From: Streptomyces sp. NBC_01142
Lineage (GTDB): Bacteria; Actinomycetota; Actinomycetes; Streptomycetales; Streptomycetaceae
Direction of reading: 5' to 3'
Length of the DNA: 64,000 bases
Assembly: GCF_026341125.1 (NCBI RefSeq)
Contig: NZ_JAPEOR010000002.1
Coordinates: 2,740,501-2,804,500 of the forward strand
Shown here piece by piece: positions 61,560 to 64,000 of the stretch. Numbering within the stretch: position 1 is the stretch's first letter; the number at the start of each line of letters is the position of its first letter. Below the pieces are notes generated by a model. It did no database searches, was not told where the DNA came from, and was given only the letters and a program-made list of their open reading frames with translations. A program made the translations under genes and the position numbers.

Positions 61560-63386
61560 CTACTTCACCACCGTGATCCGGTCCGCGACCGGCGGCGTGA
61601 TCGGCGCGGCCGCCGTGGACTTCGCCGCCAGGTAGGCGTTGAAGACATCCAGGTCGGAAGCGCCGACCAGCTTGTTCTTGTGCTCCTTCAGCACGGGGAA
61701 GCCGTCACCGCCACCCGCCAGGAACTCGTTCATCGCGACGCGGTACGTCTTCGCCGGGTCGATCGCCTCACCGTTCAGCTTCACCGAGTCGACGACGATC
61801 CGGGCCGCGCCCGTCTTCGTCATGTCCAGGGTGTACGTGAAGCCCTTCGAGACCTGAAGGATCTTCGGCGAGGCCTCGTTCGGGCCGCTGACCTGCTGCT
61901 GGAGCGTGGTGATCAGCTGGGCGCCGGTCAGGTCGACGACGTTCATCATGTTGGTGAACGGCTGCACGGTGAAGGACTCGCCGTACGTCACCACCCCGTC
62001 GCCCTCGCTGCCCGACGCCTTGAAGACCAGATCGGACCGGATGCCGCCCGGGTTCATCAGCGCGAGCTGCGCCCCGCCCTTGTCCGCCGGAGCCAGGCCC
62101 TCGAGCTGGGCATCCGCGATCAGGTCTCCGAGCGGCTTCTCGGGCGCCGTCGAGCCACGGCCGTTGATGTCGCCGGAGATCCAGCCCTGCGGGCGGTTCG
62201 CAATCGGCGCGGCCAGCTTGCTCCAGCGCTCGATGAGGGAGGTCATGTCCGCGGCCTTGGCCTGGTCGCGGCTGACGATGTGGTTCGCGGACTTCACCGA
62301 CGTACGGACGATGTCCTTGGTGCGACGGTCGTACGTGAGGGTGGTGTCCGTGTAGAGCTTGCCGTACGAGGACGCCGAGGTGACCATGCGCGGCTTGCCG
62401 GACGGGTCCGGGATGGTGCACACGTACGCCTGGTGGGTGTGGCCGGTGACCAGCGCGTCCACCTTCGGCGTGATGCCCTTGGCGATGTCGACGATCGGGC
62501 CGGAGATGCCGTCACCGGCGCCCGGCGAGTCGCAGTTGTAGTTGTACGAGGGGGAGGCGGGCGAGCCGCCCTCGTGGATCAGCGCGACGATCGACTTCAC
62601 GCCCTGGCGGTCCAGCTCACGGGCGTACTTGTTGATCGTCTCGACCTCGTCGCGGAAGGCGAGGCCCTTGATGCCGTTGGCGTTGACGATGTCCGGGGTG
62701 CCCTCGAGGGTCACTCCGATGAAGCCGATCTTGACGCCGTTCTTCTTCCAGACCGTGTACGGCTTGAGGATCGGCCTGCCGGTCTTCTCCTTGGTGACGT
62801 TGGCCGCGAGGTAGGGGAAGTCCGCGCCCCGGAACTTCTTCCCCTTCTCGAAACAGCCCTCGACCGGGTGGCAGCCGCCGTTCTGCAGTCGGGCGAGCTC
62901 GACCGCGCCCTCGTCGAACTCGTGGTTGCCCACGGACGTCACATCGAGATCGATCTTGTTGAGCGCCTCGATGGTCGGCTCGTCGTGGAAGAGACCGGAC
63001 AGCAGCGGGCTGGCGCCCACCATGTCGCCGCCGGCCGCGGTGATGGAGTACGGGTTCCCCTTGCGCGCGGTGCGCAGCGAGGTGGCCAGGTACTCGACGC
63101 CGCCGGCCGGGATGCTCTTGACCGTGCCGTCGGCCTGCGTCTCACTGACCGCCCCGGCCGAGCCGGCGGGCGGCTCCAGGTTCCCGTGGAGGTCGTTGAA
63201 GGAGAGCAGTTGCACATCGACGGTGCGCGGCTTGTGCTTGTGGTGCCGGTCTCCGTGACGCTCCCCGTCCGTGGCACCGGCCGGCATCGCGGCGACGAGC
63301 GCGCCGACGGTGGCCAGTCCCGCGGCGGTGGCGAGTATCCGCCGGGTCCGCCGGGCCGCGCGGTTCTTCTGTTGTGTCGCTGACAT
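61560..63386 (-). CDS. Secreted 5'-nucleotidase/UshA-like metallophosphatase
   Basis: The 608-residue protein has a signal peptide (RRILATAAGLATVGALVAAM...GA). An N-terminal calcineurin-like domain follows (FNDLHGNLEP, TSVGNHEFDEG, VTGHTHQAY, metal ligands). The C-terminal 5'-nucleotidase domain has the substrate motif MNPGGIRSDLVF and NEFLAGGGDGFPV. It releases phosphate from extracellular nucleotides. In Streptomyces this gene class is under PhoP control, and only weak GTTG-type repeats are visible upstream. Single gene, minus strand. Confidence 0.92.
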   Translation of the reverse strand: MSATQQKNRAARRTRRILATAAGLATVGALVAAMPAGATDGERHGDRHHKHKPRTVDVQLLSFNDLHGNLEPPAGSAGAVSETQADGTVKSIPAGGVEYLATSLRTARKGNPYSITAAGGDMVGASPLLSGLFHDEPTIEALNKIDLDVTSVGNHEFDEGAVELARLQNGGCHPVEGCFEKGKKFRGADFPYLAANVTKEKTGRPILKPYTVWKKNGVKIGFIGVTLEGTPDIVNANGIKGLAFRDEVETINKYARELDRQGVKSIVALIHEGGSPASPSYNYNCDSPGAGDGISGPIVDIAKGITPKVDALVTGHTHQAYVCTIPDPSGKPRMVTSASSYGKLYTDTTLTYDRRTKDIVRTSVKSANHIVSRDQAKAADMTSLIERWSKLAAPIANRPQGWISGDINGRGSTAPEKPLGDLIADAQLEGLAPADKGGAQLALMNPGGIRSDLVFKASGSEGDGVVTYGESFTVQPFTNMMNVVDLTGAQLITTLQQQVSGPNEASPKILQVSKGFTYTLDMTKTGAARIVVDSVKLNGEAIDPAKTYRVAMNEFLAGGGDGFPVLKEHKNKLVGASDLDVFNAYLAAKSTAAAPITPPVADRITVVK

Positions 63387-63627
63387 CTGTCCCCTTGTCA
63401 GTTCAGCGTGGCGTGAGGGTGCGAGCGGCAGCCTAGAGTCAACGCGCGTAGCGCGACAGGGGGTGACGGGTTACAACCTGGTTGCCTTCGCACGTCAACG
63501 GGTCGTTCCTGGCGTATCACCCCCGCAGGGGCGGACATGGACGAGCAGGATCGTCCACCGCATGCGCGGGCCAATCGCCGAGCCGCGCAGATCCCGCGCC
63601 GGGCCACCCCCGCCGTACCCTCGACAC

Positions 63628-64000
63628 ATGACGATTGACGTACCAGCCCTGGAGCCCGGCCGGCACATTCAGACCCTTGACGAGCTCACCGCCGACCAGG
63701 CACAGGCCGTACTGGGCATGCTCGGTGACGCCGCCCGGTCCGACGGGATGCAGGCCGTCTCCGAGCAGGGGCGGCTGCAACTGCGCGGCGGGAAGCGGGA
63801 GGGCGTACGCCACTTCCTCCTCACCGTCGACGGGGATCTCATCGGGTACGGCCAGCTCGAGGACACCGACCCCGTCGAGGCCCCGGCCGCCGAGCTCGTC
63901 GTGCATCCCTCGCACCGGGGGCGTGGGCACGGGCGGGCGCTCGGGGCCGCGTTGCTGGGGGCGTCCGGGAAGCGGCTGCGGGTGTGGGCGCACGGCGGGA
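63628..64000 (+). CDS. mshD: Mycothiol acetyltransferase MshD (5' part, cut by window end)
   Basis: The first about 124 residues are in the window and form the N-terminal GNAT domain: LTADQAQAVLGMLGDAARSD, then LLTVDGDLIGYGQLED and the acetyl-CoA loop LVVHPSHRGRGHGRALGAAL. MshD acetylates Cys-GlcN-Ins in the last step of mycothiol synthesis. The full enzyme has a second GNAT domain beyond the window. Start at ATG 63628. It is divergent from the 5'-nucleotidase gene. The assignment fits with mshA being in the same window. Confidence 0.88.
   Translation, partial: MTIDVPALEPGRHIQTLDELTADQAQAVLGMLGDAARSDGMQAVSEQGRLQLRGGKREGVRHFLLTVDGDLIGYGQLEDTDPVEAPAAELVVHPSHRGRGHGRALGAALLGASGKRLRVWAHGG

Overview
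The window is 64 kb of very GC-rich actinobacterial chromosome, almost certainly Streptomyces. It carries PhoRP/PhoU with a Pho box, GlnR, the nickel regulator Nur, the c-di-GMP-responsive anti-sigma factor RsiG, mycothiol genes (mshA and the start of mshD), CarD, and an XRE/HbhA/DUF2516 block. GTG starts and GAGGAGG-type ribosome binding sites are common. No tRNA, rRNA, CRISPR array, intact insertion sequence or prophage was seen.

Layout. 1-24.6 kb is conserved core: a sugar nucleotidyltransferase, a DoxX membrane protein, rlmB, cysS, ispF-ispD, carD, a lipoprotein, phoP-phoR divergent from phoU, a Cys-rich mini-protein, an MBL hydrolase, gpmA, an MFS exporter, a YbjN protein, mshA, a methyltransferase, an NlpC/P60 hydrolase, a PP2C phosphatase, and the DUF2516-HbhA-XRE block. 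24.7-40.5 kb looks accessory. It has gene remnants (MFS, N-terminally eroded GNAT), SUKH, LysR, a rifampicin monooxygenase (rox) with a rifamycin-associated element, HxlR beside an imine-reductase-like gene, an SDR, a TetR-HelD pair, a quinone oxidoreductase under a SoxR-type promoter, a kinase-fold protein, and HAD-GntR. 40.6-64 kb returns to core: an Eis-like acetyltransferase, asparaginase, rsiG, dtd, a YgfZ-like protein, nur, sulfur genes (DsrE, DUF1416, SseA with a Cys-rich leader peptide), an LmeA-like protein, MoaD, a hydrolase, glnR, a LacI regulator, an HtrA-like protease with a two-component pair, a frameshifted ABC-F gene, a PI-PLC-like protein, a 5'-nucleotidase and mshD (cut by the window end).

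Several genes work together. PhoRP, PhoU and the secreted 5'-nucleotidase belong to phosphate starvation physiology. GlnR covers nitrogen, Nur nickel, and SseA with its leader sulfur. RsiG gates sporulation. Rox, HelD and ABC-F are resistance or RNA-polymerase/ribosome protection candidates.

The most unusual structural feature is a set of unrelated short tandem repeats (9-31 bp units) lying on or close to stop codons of many genes. A palindromic dispersed element also occurs in three copies, each next to gene debris. Functions rest on motifs read by eye; no database search was possible.
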